64,000 nucleotides of DNA. Origin: Paenibacillus_I sp035510375. Its GTDB lineage: Bacteria; Bacillota; Bacilli; Paenibacillales; Paenibacillaceae. Location: NCBI RefSeq assembly GCF_035510375.1, contig NZ_DATKHG010000028.1. One strand, written 5' to 3'. How positions within the stretch are numbered: position 1 is the first letter of the stretch; each line of letters starts with the position of its first letter. This document shows, in pieces, positions 32,259-41,577 of this stretch. The notes beneath the pieces were generated by a model. It had not been told where the DNA came from and searched no databases. It saw nothing but the letters and a program-made list of their open reading frames with translations. Made by a program: the position numbers and the translations under genes.

Positions 32259-33479
32259 TTATGTCCGACGGCGACGAACCAAGCCCAAGTAACAGCCCAC
32301 GGCACACATATTGCACACGGTGATCACCAGACCCATCGGCAGAGCCGTCAGGCTGCCGCCGAGGCCGACCAGCGGTGAAACAACGGCGCCGAGCAGCATC
32401 GAGGACAGGCCCATCAAGGCTGCCGCGGTGCCGGCAGATTTCTGATGATTCTGCAGGGCCAGCGAGGAGCCGGTTGTGCTGACGATGCCTATACACGCGA
32501 CGATGATGAACAACGGAGGCAGAACGTAGGCCAGGCCGGCTCCGGCAATCAGAATGAGCAGCAGAATCAAACCGTTGACCGCCGAGAGATAGAGTCCGAA
32601 TGCAAGCACTCTTCTCTCCCCGAATCGCAAGGCGATCCGCGCCGCAAGCTGGCTCCCGACGATAAAGCCCACGCCGTTGGCGGCGAACAATAAGCTGAAC
32701 ACTTGCGGCGATACTCCGTAAATCTCCTGCAGAATAAAGGGAGAGCCTGCGATGTAGGCGAACAGCCCGGCCGAAACCAATCCCAATGCCAGCACATACC
32801 CCATAAATTCACGGTCAGCGAGGAGGCGCCGCATGACGGACAGCGACTTGCCCAATCCTCCCTTGACGCGGTTGTCGTCGGCGAGGCTTTCCGGCACCGC
32901 GTAGAAAGCCGCGAGCAGCATGCAGGAGCCGAGGGCTGCCAGCACCAGAAAAATGCCCGGCCAGGCAATGACGGCCAGTAATAATCCGCCCGCGATCGGG
33001 GCCAGCACCGGGGCGGATCCGCCGACCATCGACAGCATGGCGAAGAACCTGGTCAGCTCGGCGCCGGAATAATGATCGCGCACGATCGCGCGTGCGATCA
33101 CGATGCCGAAGGCCCCGGCAAAGCCCTGGATAAGGCGCAGCATGACGAAAACCTCGATCGACGGCGCCGCCGCGGAGAGCAGGGAAGCAGCGACGTAGCT
33201 CGACATGCCGATGAGCAGCGGCTTCCGGCGGCCTGCCGCGTCGCTGACCGGTCCCGCAATCAGCTGACCGCAGGCGAGCCCGAGGAAAAAAGCCGTCAAG
33301 CTTAGCTGCGCAGTAGCGGAGTCTGTCTGAAAATCGCCGGCCAGCATCGGCAGCGCGGGCAAATACATATCGATCGACAGCGGTGCCAGTGCCGTCAGAG
33401 AGCCAAGCACCAGCACCAGCTGGAGCCGGCGGTTTCTGGCCGTACGCTTGGCTTGCGCTTCGGAAAGAGATACCTCCAT
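32259..33479 (-). CDS. MFS drug exporter, Bcr/CflA type
   Basis: A 406-residue proton-coupled exporter with twelve hydrophobic helices. The opening LTALAPLSIDMYLPALPMLA and the loop motif GPVSDAAGRRKPLLIG (motif A, about residues 75-90) are typical of the Bcr/CflA (bicyclomycin, chloramphenicol) subfamily; motif C-like GGSAPVLAPIAGG follows. It begins just after the GH3 stop on the same strand and may be read through from it, though the functions are unrelated. Substrate unknown. Confidence 0.92.
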   Translation of the reverse strand: MEVSLSEAQAKRTARNRRLQLVLVLGSLTALAPLSIDMYLPALPMLAGDFQTDSATAQLSLTAFFLGLACGQLIAGPVSDAAGRRKPLLIGMSSYVAASLLSAAAPSIEVFVMLRLIQGFAGAFGIVIARAIVRDHYSGAELTRFFAMLSMVGGSAPVLAPIAGGLLLAVIAWPGIFLVLAALGSCMLLAAFYAVPESLADDNRVKGGLGKSLSVMRRLLADREFMGYVLALGLVSAGLFAYIAGSPFILQEIYGVSPQVFSLLFAANGVGFIVGSQLAARIALRFGERRVLAFGLYLSAVNGLILLLILIAGAGLAYVLPPLFIIVACIGIVSTTGSSLALQNHQKSAGTAAALMGLSSMLLGAVVSPLVGLGGSLTALPMGLVITVCNMCAVGCYLGLVRRRRT

Positions 33480-33480
33480 C

Positions 33481-35754
33481 TCAGCTCTTCACTGCCAAGA
33501 GCCCGTTCAGTTCCGCCAGGTCCCGGGCCAGCATCTCTTCCGTGTACTTGCCTTGCCCGAAGCCGATCATCGCCCGAAGCGGCATATAGCGCATCATCGC
33601 CAGGAACATCTCGGGATTGTCGCCGAGCGCTTCCTCCAAACCGAAATTCGTAATGAAGGCTTTGGCTTTCCCGGCGGTCTGCGGGTGCGCCATCAGATCG
33701 CCGATGTTCGTATTGCGGTCGAACACGATGGCAAGCGGCTGGCCCGACTCGACTTCAACCGAAGCCGACATCACGATGTCCCGCGACGATTTGCCGACCA
33801 GAAGCTCGAACGTTCCGGTCTCCACATGCCAGTCCTTGCGGTCGACATTGTAGTAAGCGAATGCTCTTTTGTCCAGCTCGAAGGTTACGGTCTTCCGCTC
33901 TCCCGGCTGAAGCTCGATCTTCGCGAACCCTTTCAGCTCCTTCCGCGGGCGGATGACGCTGCTCTCCACGTCCCGTACGTATAGTTGCACGATCTCTTTG
34001 CCGGCCCGGTCACCCGTATTGGCCACCGTTACGCTGACTTGCAGCTTCTCGTTATCCTTAAGGCTCTGCTTGTCCGCCTTCAGATCACTGTATTCGAACG
34101 TGGTGTAGCTGAGACCGTGGCCGAACGGGAATAACGGCTCGATTTCCTTCTTGTCATAGTAGCGGTACCCGACGAACAAGCCTTCCTTGTATTCCACGCG
34201 ATCGCCCTCGCCCGGGAAATTCAGGAACGACGGATTGTCGCTAAGCTTGACCGGGAACGTCTCCGCCAGCTTGCCGCTCGGGTTCGCGTCGCCGAACAGC
34301 AGCGCCGCCACGGCCCCGCCGAACGCCTGGCCGCCAAGGTAGCTTTCCAGCACGGCCTTCACCTTGCCGATCCACGGCATTTCCACCGGCGACCCGTTGC
34401 TGAGTACGACGACCAGGTTCGGCTGCACCTCGGAAACCGCTTCGATGAGCGCCCGGTGATTGTTCGGAATCGCCATATGGGTACGGTCATAGCCTTCCGA
34501 TTCGTAGCGGTCCGGCAGCCCGATGAACAGCACGGCCGCATCGGCTTTCCCGGCCGTCTCCTTCGCTTCCGTTACCAGCGCATCGTCGATATGATCGCTT
34601 TCCAGCTTATAGCCCTGCGCATACATGAATTCGACCGAATCGCCCGCCGCAGCCTTCATCTCTTCCAGCGCATCGTCAAGCTTCGTCGGATTCACGTGCG
34701 AGCTGCCGCCGCCTTGATAACGGGGCTTCTTCGCGAACTCGCCGATCACGGCGATCTTGCCCCGCTTGGGAAGCGGAAGAATGCCGTCCTCGTTCTTCAG
34801 CAGCACCATGCTCTCCTGCGCCATCTCGCGCGCCAGCGCATGATGCGCTTCCGCATCGAAGGATGCACCGGGCTTCCGGTTTTCCGTCGTCTTGAAAATA
34901 AACGTCAGCAGCCGCTCCACGGCAAGGTTCAGCGTTTCTTCCGGCAGCTCGCCGCTTTGCACCGCAGCGGCCAGCTTCGCATCGCCGATTCCGGCGCTCG
35001 ACGGCATTTCCAGCTCCAGTCCGGCCCACAGCGCGTTCACGCGTTCGTTCACCGCACCCCAGTCGGACACGACAAAGCCTTCAAAACCCCACTCGTCCCG
35101 CAATATGTCGGTCAGGAGATACGCATTCTCCGACGCGTATTCCCCGTTGACCCGGTTATACGAGCACATGACGCTCCACGGCTGAGACTGCTTGACCGCG
35201 CCTTCGAAGCTCGCCAAATAAATTTCGCGCAGCGTACGCTCGTCGATGACGGCGTCCACGGACATCCGGCGATGCTCCTGATTGTTGGCGGCGAAATGCT
35301 TCAGCGAGGTGCCTACGCCCTGGCTTTGCACGCCCTTGATATGATGCGCGGCCATTTCCGACGAAAGATAAGGATCCTCGGAGAAATATTCGAAATTCCG
35401 GCCGCACAGCGGCGACCGCTTGATGTTCGCTCCAGGCCCCAGCAGAACGGCCACGTTCTCCGCCTGGCACTCTTCGCCGAGCGCCTCCCCCACGCGGCCG
35501 ATCAGCTCGCGGTTCCAGGAAGCGGCCATGCCCGCCGCGGACGGAAAACAGGTGGCCGGCACGCTGTTATGCAGGCCAAGATGGTCGGCGCTTTCTTTCT
35601 GCTTCCGCAGCCCGTGCGGGCCGTCCGTCACCATGAGCGACGGAATGCCAAGTCTTTCGATGCCCTTCGTGTGCCAGAAATCGAGACCCGAGCACAGACC
35701 GGCTTTTTCCTCCAGCGTCATTTGATCGATCAAGCCGCGAATATCTGCCTTCAT
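33481..35754 (-). CDS. Glycoside hydrolase family 3 beta-glucosidase
   Basis: A 757-residue cytoplasmic GH3 enzyme that splits terminal beta-glucosides. The (beta/alpha)8 domain holds MVTDGPHGLR and the nucleophile Asp in VVSDWGAVNERV (about residues 220-230). The second domain follows (GGGSSHVNP), and a fibronectin-III-like domain (YTTFEYSDLKAD, GKEIVQLYVRD) ends the protein. The open frame extends nearly 290 codons further upstream, but these overlap the divergent araC gene; ATG 35754 has AGGAGGG upstream and is the real start. It is divergent from an AraC gene with a shared operator-like repeat between. Confidence 0.95.
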   Translation of the reverse strand: MKADIRGLIDQMTLEEKAGLCSGLDFWHTKGIERLGIPSLMVTDGPHGLRKQKESADHLGLHNSVPATCFPSAAGMAASWNRELIGRVGEALGEECQAENVAVLLGPGANIKRSPLCGRNFEYFSEDPYLSSEMAAHHIKGVQSQGVGTSLKHFAANNQEHRRMSVDAVIDERTLREIYLASFEGAVKQSQPWSVMCSYNRVNGEYASENAYLLTDILRDEWGFEGFVVSDWGAVNERVNALWAGLELEMPSSAGIGDAKLAAAVQSGELPEETLNLAVERLLTFIFKTTENRKPGASFDAEAHHALAREMAQESMVLLKNEDGILPLPKRGKIAVIGEFAKKPRYQGGGSSHVNPTKLDDALEEMKAAAGDSVEFMYAQGYKLESDHIDDALVTEAKETAGKADAAVLFIGLPDRYESEGYDRTHMAIPNNHRALIEAVSEVQPNLVVVLSNGSPVEMPWIGKVKAVLESYLGGQAFGGAVAALLFGDANPSGKLAETFPVKLSDNPSFLNFPGEGDRVEYKEGLFVGYRYYDKKEIEPLFPFGHGLSYTTFEYSDLKADKQSLKDNEKLQVSVTVANTGDRAGKEIVQLYVRDVESSVIRPRKELKGFAKIELQPGERKTVTFELDKRAFAYYNVDRKDWHVETGTFELLVGKSSRDIVMSASVEVESGQPLAIVFDRNTNIGDLMAHPQTAGKAKAFITNFGLEEALGDNPEMFLAMMRYMPLRAMIGFGQGKYTEEMLARDLAELNGLLAVKS

Positions 35755-35775
35755 CGCGCAAACCCTCCTATGATT

Positions 35776-35807
35776 GGTTAAGCGTTTTCTTATCATTAAG
35801 CTTAACC
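35776..35807. promoter_or_regulatory. Inverted repeat between GH3 and AraC genes
   Basis: GGTTAAGC (35776-35783) and GCTTAACC (35800-35807) are exact complements 16 bases apart, within the divergent promoter region. Likely a binding site for the divergent regulator, or for a catabolite repressor, since GTTAAGCGTTTTCT partly fits cre. Inference from position. Confidence 0.45.
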
Positions 35808-35874
35808 CGCCGGATACTGATTTTATGGTAATATTATTATACGAATTGTATTTATATGAGAAACTGGAGGCGTT

Positions 35875-37059
35875 ATGCGCAACCTGACACCGGATGATAC
35901 CGCCTATATTTGCAAGCTGATATGCGAGACTTTCAGTATACGGGCTCGCCCGTTCAGCCATGATGAAATCGCCGCCTTCATCGACTCCTCCGCCCCGGCG
36001 AATGTGCCCGTCATCCGGACATCCGCATTTCTGGAAAACTTCCTCATCGTGCGCCTCCCTGCCGGGCAGCAGGATGCAGCCGCCCTGGTGATCGGCCCTT
36101 CGCTTTTTGCGGAGCTGTCCGAGAAAACGGCGGCGGGTGTGCTGAACGACAACGATGTGCCCCGCACGCAGTACGGAGAGTGGATGCGGCACTACGCGTG
36201 CCTCCCGGTGATCGATCGCATGAAGCTGCTGCACGCCGGCATGCTGATCCACTACCTGATCCATGGCGAGAAGCTGGACACGGCTGAACTGCTGAGTCAC
36301 AGCCGTATGCCGCAAGCAGCCGGTGTCCAGGTGGACGACGTCGATATGAGCCTCGCGAGGAAGAGGGAGAACAGCCTGCTGCACCACGACCCGACGGAAG
36401 AGAAGCTCCTGATGCACCATATCCGCAGCGGCAACAAGGAGGAGGTGCTGAAAGCCCACGCGGCGTTCCCGAACCACAAATTCGGAACCCTCTCCAAGCG
36501 GAGCCATCTCCGCAACCGGAAAAATCTGGCCATCTCCGCGATCACGCTCGCGACACGGGCGGCCATTGACGGCGGCTTGCTCTGGGAAATCGCCTATACG
36601 CTGAGCGATTTGCATATCCAGCACATCGAGGAGCTCAAGGACATCGGCCAGGTGGAGCGCGCGCTCGTCGAGGCGTTTGCCGATTTCGCGGACCGGGTTC
36701 GGCAGAGCAAGGAACGGGAAGAATCCGGGACGGTGGCGCTGTGCCGGAACACCATTTTCAACCGGCTATACGAGGACATCACATTGGAGCAGCTTGCCGA
36801 GGTTGCCGGCCTTAACGCCAACTACCTGTCGCAGCTGTTCAAGAAAGAGGTCGGAATCCCCGTCAGCGAATATATTCAGCGGGAACGGATCGAGGAAGCG
36901 AAGAAGCTGCTCGAGCTAACGGACATGTCCTTGGCGGACATCGGCGTGCGCCTGCAGTTCAACGATCAGAGCTACTTTACGAAGGTGTTCAAAAAGCACA
37001 CCGGCATGACGCCGAGGCAATTCCGCAGCCAGAACAGCGCAGCCGCAAAAAACCATTGA
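35875..37059 (+). CDS. AraC-family regulator divergent from GH3
   Basis: A 394-residue regulator. A long N-terminal sensor region (1-280) contains no named ligand motif but resembles the large AraC regulators with YesS-like N-termini. Two helix-turn-helix motifs occupy the last 100 residues (ITLEQLAEVAGLNANYLSQL, MSLADIGVRLQFNDQSYFTK) with the closing motif FKKHTGMTPRQFR. CTGGAGG precedes ATG 35875. Divergent placement suggests control of the beta-glucosidase. Confidence 0.92.
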   Translation: MRNLTPDDTAYICKLICETFSIRARPFSHDEIAAFIDSSAPANVPVIRTSAFLENFLIVRLPAGQQDAAALVIGPSLFAELSEKTAAGVLNDNDVPRTQYGEWMRHYACLPVIDRMKLLHAGMLIHYLIHGEKLDTAELLSHSRMPQAAGVQVDDVDMSLARKRENSLLHHDPTEEKLLMHHIRSGNKEEVLKAHAAFPNHKFGTLSKRSHLRNRKNLAISAITLATRAAIDGGLLWEIAYTLSDLHIQHIEELKDIGQVERALVEAFADFADRVRQSKEREESGTVALCRNTIFNRLYEDITLEQLAEVAGLNANYLSQLFKKEVGIPVSEYIQRERIEEAKKLLELTDMSLADIGVRLQFNDQSYFTKVFKKHTGMTPRQFRSQNSAAAKNH

Positions 37060-37164
37060 CGGCGGACCGATAGGCCGCAGTTCTCTTCGCCGCCCCCGGA
37101 AGGAGCTGCACGGCGAGATCAAGCCGGAATAGGTCTCCATTCCCGTCAACCGGCCGCAGGTGTC

Positions 37165-37225
37165 TGTCGCGGCATCTGCCGCCTCTTCCCCGACCACCAT
37201 GCATGTCGCGGCATCTGCCGCCTCT
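37165..37225. repeat. 22-bp direct repeat with internal palindrome
   Basis: TGTCGCGGCATCTGCCGCCTCT occurs at 37165 and again at 37204 (39 bp apart); its core GCGGCA-TC-TGCCGC is a perfect short hairpin. It lies in a 720-bp gene-free stretch (37060-37782) that also holds the AT-rich palindromes listed next and no credible ORF. Confidence 0.7.
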
Positions 37226-37436
37226 CGCCGGCCAAACAGGCGGACTGCCGCGATACAGGTCTGGCCTCTCATGCCGATGTGACGTGAGTTGAATAGTGGC
37301 TGATGAGCAGTAGGGGCGGGTGGTAGGCGGTGGCGAGTGGTGAGTATAGCGAAATAACTTCACTAATAGCAACCTTTGTTGCTTAATTGAAGGCCGTTTC
37401 CCCCTCGGGTCACTACATAATGAAATCCGTGCTCTA

Positions 37437-37478
37437 TTAATGAATCGAGTTCATTATTTAGTGAACTTGATTCATTAA
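37437..37478. repeat. 17-bp inverted repeat in an AT-rich repeat patch
   Basis: Arms TTAATGAATCGAGTTCA and TGAACTTGATTCATTAA pair at 16 of 17 positions (the mismatch is G-T) with an 8-base loop. Around it (37345-37560) are related pieces such as TTCACTAATA, TTGCTTAATT, TTCATTATTTAGTGAA and TTCGCTAATAACG. No gene ends near enough for an ordinary terminator. Confidence 0.7.
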
Positions 37479-37679
37479 CCACGCTGTTCCCGCGTTAAGG
37501 CCGGAAATTAGCGCAACCAATTCGCTAATAACGCACTCTTTTCGCTATGCACCCATCGAACAACTCGTACCCTCCCGTCAGCCATCACCAGCCCAACATC
37601 CAATCCACCCATCAGGTCCATATTTTTACATCCTCAACTTCATTCAAATCATAATGCGCTGGGAGGAGTGCACAAACAT

Positions 37680-37738
37680 CGGAACAATAACAAAGGGCTG
37701 CCTGCCAAACAGATTCACGACTTCGCGGACAACCCTTT
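37680..37738 (-). terminator. Possible terminator after the GH42 gene
   Basis: On the minus strand ACAAAGGG and CCCTTTGT are complementary across a long loop and followed by TATTGTT. Weak, but it is placed about 45 bases past the beta-galactosidase stop. Confidence 0.35.
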
Positions 37739-37782
37739 GTGCCGTACTCTGCTGCTGTTGCTGCCGTAAACGGGAACAACCG

Positions 37783-39783
37783 TTATTCCATAATAATGCG
37801 GACGCCCCAAGGTTCGATCTCCAACTGCTCGCCGGACGCAACCGGAACCTCCGACAGCAGCTCCCGGCCGTCGCCGTGCGCGTAGCGGAACGAAACCGCC
37901 TCGCTTGAATAATTGAAGTAATAACGGATACGCCTGTCCTCCGCGTTAAACCCGGTCTTCACGATGAGCGGGAAGGCGAGCTCCTGGTCGGCTCCCCACA
38001 ACCCGGCCTCCTGAACGGCGCTTTTCAGCACGCGGCTGATCGCGTTCGGGCTCGTCATGCAGCCGACATAGGTCGCCGAGCCCTGCCCGAACCGGTTGCG
38101 CGTAACCGCCGCGTAATCGCCCCATTGCGGATGATCGTAATAGGCCAGCACCTCCGCCGTCGTCGGCGTCAGCAATTCCATCCACGTTCCGACCGCCCCC
38201 GCTTCCTCATTCAAAGCCAGCGAGCCGCCCTTCAACCCGACGTTCTTCGGCTCGACGAACATGCTGTACCCCACGCCGCAAGCCTCGTGGATGATCCCCG
38301 GCTGCTGCGTGACGCGAACCTTCACATGTTCGTCCGCAAACCCGCTTTTAAATGAGTAAACGACATGGCCGCCGGCCTTCACGAATGCGTTCAGCCGCTC
38401 CAACGCCTCGTCCGGCACCGCGTACAACGCCGGAACGACGATCACCGCATAGTCGCCCAGCCGTTCGCAGGACGGCTGAATGAAGTCGCACTCCACATTC
38501 ATTTTGTACAGCTCGTCGTACATCCAGCGGACGACGTCGTTGTACGTTTTGCCGTCCGGCAGCTTGAACCATTCCATCGCCGACAGCGCCTCGTTGCTGA
38601 CCATGACCGCAACCCGGCTGCGCTTGCGCAAATTGACCAGCTGTTTGCCCAGCCTGCCGAAATCGCGGCCGATCGTCTTCGCCTCGTCGTACACCGGATT
38701 GGGCAGAAAATCGTGGCTCAGCAGCCCCTTCCAATACGTCTCGAACGAGTTGTGGATCGAATGCCAGTGCCAGTATGCGACCATGTTGGCGCCCGATGCC
38801 AGATGGCTGAAAGCCAGCAGCCGCAACTGCCCGGGATATGGCGTCCAATGCGGGAATGCCTGCGCCTGCGTCTCCAGAACGAGGTAATTGCGGCCCTGCT
38901 TCAGCGAACGCGACATGTCGCCGCCGAACGAGATTTCAATCCCCGTCAATTCATCCTGCGAAGGATGATAAATGTCGACGCCCACGATATCGAACGGCTG
39001 GGATGCCGCAAAATGATCCACCGACGGCTGCACGCCATACGAATATCCGCGCCATTCGAAGTCGAAGTTCTGCGTTACGAACTGGTCCGGCCGCTTGTAT
39101 TCATTGACGATCGCCGCCTGCCACGCCAGGAAATCCGCCGCCAGCTTCCGCTGATACCGGGCGAACTCCGCGCCCAGACTGCCGTTGATCGTGCCGACGA
39201 CCGACGGGAAGTCCTCCCAGCTGTTGATCCGGTTGCTCCAGTAATCGAGGCCGAACAGCTTGTTGATCCGATCGAGCGTCCCGAACTTCTCGCGCATGTA
39301 CTTCACGAACCCCAGCTGCACGTTCGGCCCGGCCGTGTCGTAATGCTTCGTCTCGTTGTCCGTCTGATAGCCGATCACGGCCGGATGATCCTTCACGCGG
39401 CCGATCAGCTTGCGGATGATCCGTTCGGCGTAGAACAGGTACACCGGGTTCGTAATGTCCATAATCTGCCGCGCTCCGTAGCGTCCCGGCCCTTTGGCCG
39501 TTACGGCCAGCACGTCCGGATGCTCCTTCACCATCCACGTCGGAATCGCATACGTCGGCGTTCCCACAATGACATGGATGCCGGCCCCGTGCATCGCATC
39601 GAGCACCCGGTCCACGGAGCTGAAATCGAACACGCCGTTCTGCGGCTCATGCGTGCTCCAGGTCGATTCCGCGATGCGGACCGTGTTGATGCCGGCTTCC
39701 TTCATCATCCGGATGTCTTCCTGCAGCCTGTCGCAAGGCATGTATTCGTCGTAATATGCGACACCGTACAGCAATTTATCCAT
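37783..39783 (-). CDS. Glycoside hydrolase family 42 beta-galactosidase
   Basis: A 666-residue intracellular beta-galactosidase typical of bacteria that import galacto-oligosaccharides. The N-terminal TIM barrel opens with YGVAYYDEYMPCDRLQEDIR; the acid/base Glu is in IGYQTDNETKHYD (about residue 146) and the nucleophile Glu in NYLVLETQAQAFP. A trimerisation domain (ALEALSAMEWF-like NEALSAMEWF segment) and a small C-terminal domain follow. The start at 39783 overlaps the permease stop in a TAATG junction, which also rejects the longer reading. It ends module 2. Confidence 0.94.
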   Translation of the reverse strand: MDKLLYGVAYYDEYMPCDRLQEDIRMMKEAGINTVRIAESTWSTHEPQNGVFDFSSVDRVLDAMHGAGIHVIVGTPTYAIPTWMVKEHPDVLAVTAKGPGRYGARQIMDITNPVYLFYAERIIRKLIGRVKDHPAVIGYQTDNETKHYDTAGPNVQLGFVKYMREKFGTLDRINKLFGLDYWSNRINSWEDFPSVVGTINGSLGAEFARYQRKLAADFLAWQAAIVNEYKRPDQFVTQNFDFEWRGYSYGVQPSVDHFAASQPFDIVGVDIYHPSQDELTGIEISFGGDMSRSLKQGRNYLVLETQAQAFPHWTPYPGQLRLLAFSHLASGANMVAYWHWHSIHNSFETYWKGLLSHDFLPNPVYDEAKTIGRDFGRLGKQLVNLRKRSRVAVMVSNEALSAMEWFKLPDGKTYNDVVRWMYDELYKMNVECDFIQPSCERLGDYAVIVVPALYAVPDEALERLNAFVKAGGHVVYSFKSGFADEHVKVRVTQQPGIIHEACGVGYSMFVEPKNVGLKGGSLALNEEAGAVGTWMELLTPTTAEVLAYYDHPQWGDYAAVTRNRFGQGSATYVGCMTSPNAISRVLKSAVQEAGLWGADQELAFPLIVKTGFNAEDRRIRYYFNYSSEAVSFRYAHGDGRELLSEVPVASGEQLEIEPWGVRIIME

Positions 39784-40610
39784 TATCCCTTGATCGCTCC
39801 TTCCGCAATGCCGTGCATGATGAATTTCTGGAAGAACGCATAGATGAGGATGACCGGAATTGCCGTCAGAACGAGTGCGGCCAGAATGAGCGACCACTCC
39901 TTGTTATACTCGCCGAACAGCATGTTGGTAGACAGAATCAAGGTGTACCGGTCCGCATTCGTCAGCATCAGCAGCGGCAGCAGGAAGTCGTTCCAGATCC
40001 ACAGGAAATTCAGAATGGCAATCGTAACCGTAATCGGCAGCAATAGCGGAAAAATGATGCGGAAAAACGTCTGGAACTCGCCGCAGCCGTCGATCGACGC
40101 CGCTTCCTCCAGCTCTCGCGGAATCGATTTGACGAACCCGTGATACAGGAAGATCGCCATATTCACGCCCAGACCGATATAGATGACGGCCAGTCCGTAC
40201 GTGGTACCCTGTACCGACAGCGTTTTGGCCATGCGGGTAAGCGGAATCATAATGGAATGAAACGGAACCAGCATCGACGCGATGAACAGGAAAAAAATGA
40301 CGCCGCTCACGCGGCCTTCCGTGCGCGACAGCTTGTATCCGGCAAGCGCGGCGCAGAGTACGATGCCGGCGATGCCGAGCGCGGACACGGTTACGGAGTT
40401 CACCGCGCTGTTCAGCAAATTGATTTGCTTGAACGCCGCCGCGTAGTTCTCAAAGCTGAGGCTTGTCGGCAGCGACAGGAACGATTCGAACATTTGGCCT
40501 TGCGTCTTGAACGAATTGATCAGCACCATATAGATCGGGAAAAAGGAAAACGCGGCGCCGACGGCAAGAATTGCTGTAATAAGTCCGGATGTGAATGCTC
40601 TCGCCCTCAT
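39783..40610 (-). CDS. Carbohydrate ABC transporter permease, MalG type (module 2)
   Basis: A 275-residue CUT1-class permease with six helices and coupling loop EEAASIDGCGEFQTFFRIIFP (about residues 172-190). It overlaps the MalF-type permease upstream by four bases and the GH42 gene downstream in TAATG, so the transporter and enzyme are translationally linked. Confidence 0.93.
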   Translation of the reverse strand: MRARAFTSGLITAILAVGAAFSFFPIYMVLINSFKTQGQMFESFLSLPTSLSFENYAAAFKQINLLNSAVNSVTVSALGIAGIVLCAALAGYKLSRTEGRVSGVIFFLFIASMLVPFHSIMIPLTRMAKTLSVQGTTYGLAVIYIGLGVNMAIFLYHGFVKSIPRELEEAASIDGCGEFQTFFRIIFPLLLPITVTIAILNFLWIWNDFLLPLLMLTNADRYTLILSTNMLFGEYNKEWSLILAALVLTAIPVILIYAFFQKFIMHGIAEGAIKG

Positions 40611-41491
40611 GCTTCCACCTCTCTTTTCTTCATGACGGTGACCTGGATCAACGTGAAAATCAGGATGATGACGAACAGGATGACCGATTTGGCGCTTGCA
40701 TACCCGTACCGGAAGTTATTGGAGAATGCCTCCTCGAAAATATTCATGGTAATGACCTGCGTGCTTCTGCCGGGACCGCCGCCCGTCAAGCCGTACACAA
40801 CGTCGAACACTTTAAAGGCGCCGTTCAACGTAAGGAACAGGCAGATCGTGACGGCATGCGTGATCATCGGAAGCGTCACGTTCCGGAACGTCTGGAACGG
40901 GCTTGCGCCGTCGATGACCGCCGCTTCCTTCAATGACTGCGGCACCCCTTGCAAGGCGGCCAGGTAAATGATCATCATATAGCCGACGCCGTTCCAGAGC
41001 GACACGATGATAATCGACCAGAAGGATACGTTCGGATCGCCGATCCAGGCCTGATCCAGGAAGGTCAGCATCGTTTTCTTCGCGATTTGCGGCAGTACCG
41101 AAGAGAATATGAACGTCCACATGAAGGCGCTGATAATAATACTGATCATGTTGGGCATGAAGAAGATGGTGCGGAAGAAGCCTTTGCTTCTCGTTCTCGA
41201 TTCGATCAATACTGCCAGCAGCAGAGCGATCACATTTTGCAATACAATGATGAACACGACATATTTAAGCGTAAACCAAAGAGAATTCACGAAATCCGGA
41301 TCTTCGCCGAGCGCTTCGGCGAAATTGGCGAAGCCGATGAAATCATAAGTCCGGTTCAAGCCGTTCCAATCCGTAAAGCTGTAAAACATGCCGCCGAGCG
41401 TCGGAATCAGCAAAAAGACGGCGTACAGCAAAAAAGCGGGCGCAACGAATGCAAACAACGATAAATATCTTTTATAGCTCTTGTTCGGCAT
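40607..41491 (-). CDS. Carbohydrate ABC transporter permease, MalF type (module 2)
   Basis: A 294-residue permease starting at ATG 41491 (MPNKSYKRYLSLF), which has GAGAGGAGAG ahead; the longer reading begins within the terminator hairpin. The coupling loop KEAAVIDGASPFQTFRNVTL lies at about residues 198-217. As in module 1, no ATPase gene is present. Confidence 0.93.
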   Translation of the reverse strand: MPNKSYKRYLSLFAFVAPAFLLYAVFLLIPTLGGMFYSFTDWNGLNRTYDFIGFANFAEALGEDPDFVNSLWFTLKYVVFIIVLQNVIALLLAVLIESRTRSKGFFRTIFFMPNMISIIISAFMWTFIFSSVLPQIAKKTMLTFLDQAWIGDPNVSFWSIIIVSLWNGVGYMMIIYLAALQGVPQSLKEAAVIDGASPFQTFRNVTLPMITHAVTICLFLTLNGAFKVFDVVYGLTGGGPGRSTQVITMNIFEEAFSNNFRYGYASAKSVILFVIILIFTLIQVTVMKKREVEA

Positions 41492-41519
41492 GGTGTCTCT
41501 CCTCTCCGAGGTGTCCGGA

Positions 41520-41566
41520 CACAAAAAGGAAGGAGGCCAGAAGAGTCTCCTCCTTCCTCCTTCCGG
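41520..41566 (-). terminator. Hairpin after the module 2 binding-protein gene
   Basis: On the minus strand GGAAGGAGG and CCTCCTTCC form the stem, then TTTTTG follows. It sits 12 bases after the binding-protein stop and before the permease start, the same layout as in the other importer operons here. Confidence 0.8.
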
Positions 41567-41577
41567 GACCGCTCACC

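Noticed and set aside
35755..36624. N-terminal extension of the GH3 frame by about 290 codons
   Set aside because: It overlaps the divergent AraC gene, shows no GH3 homology, and AGGAGGG marks the ATG at 35754.
38365..39843. A 492-codon plus-strand open frame
   Set aside because: Antisense to the GH42 gene with its intact catalytic glutamates; no independent evidence.
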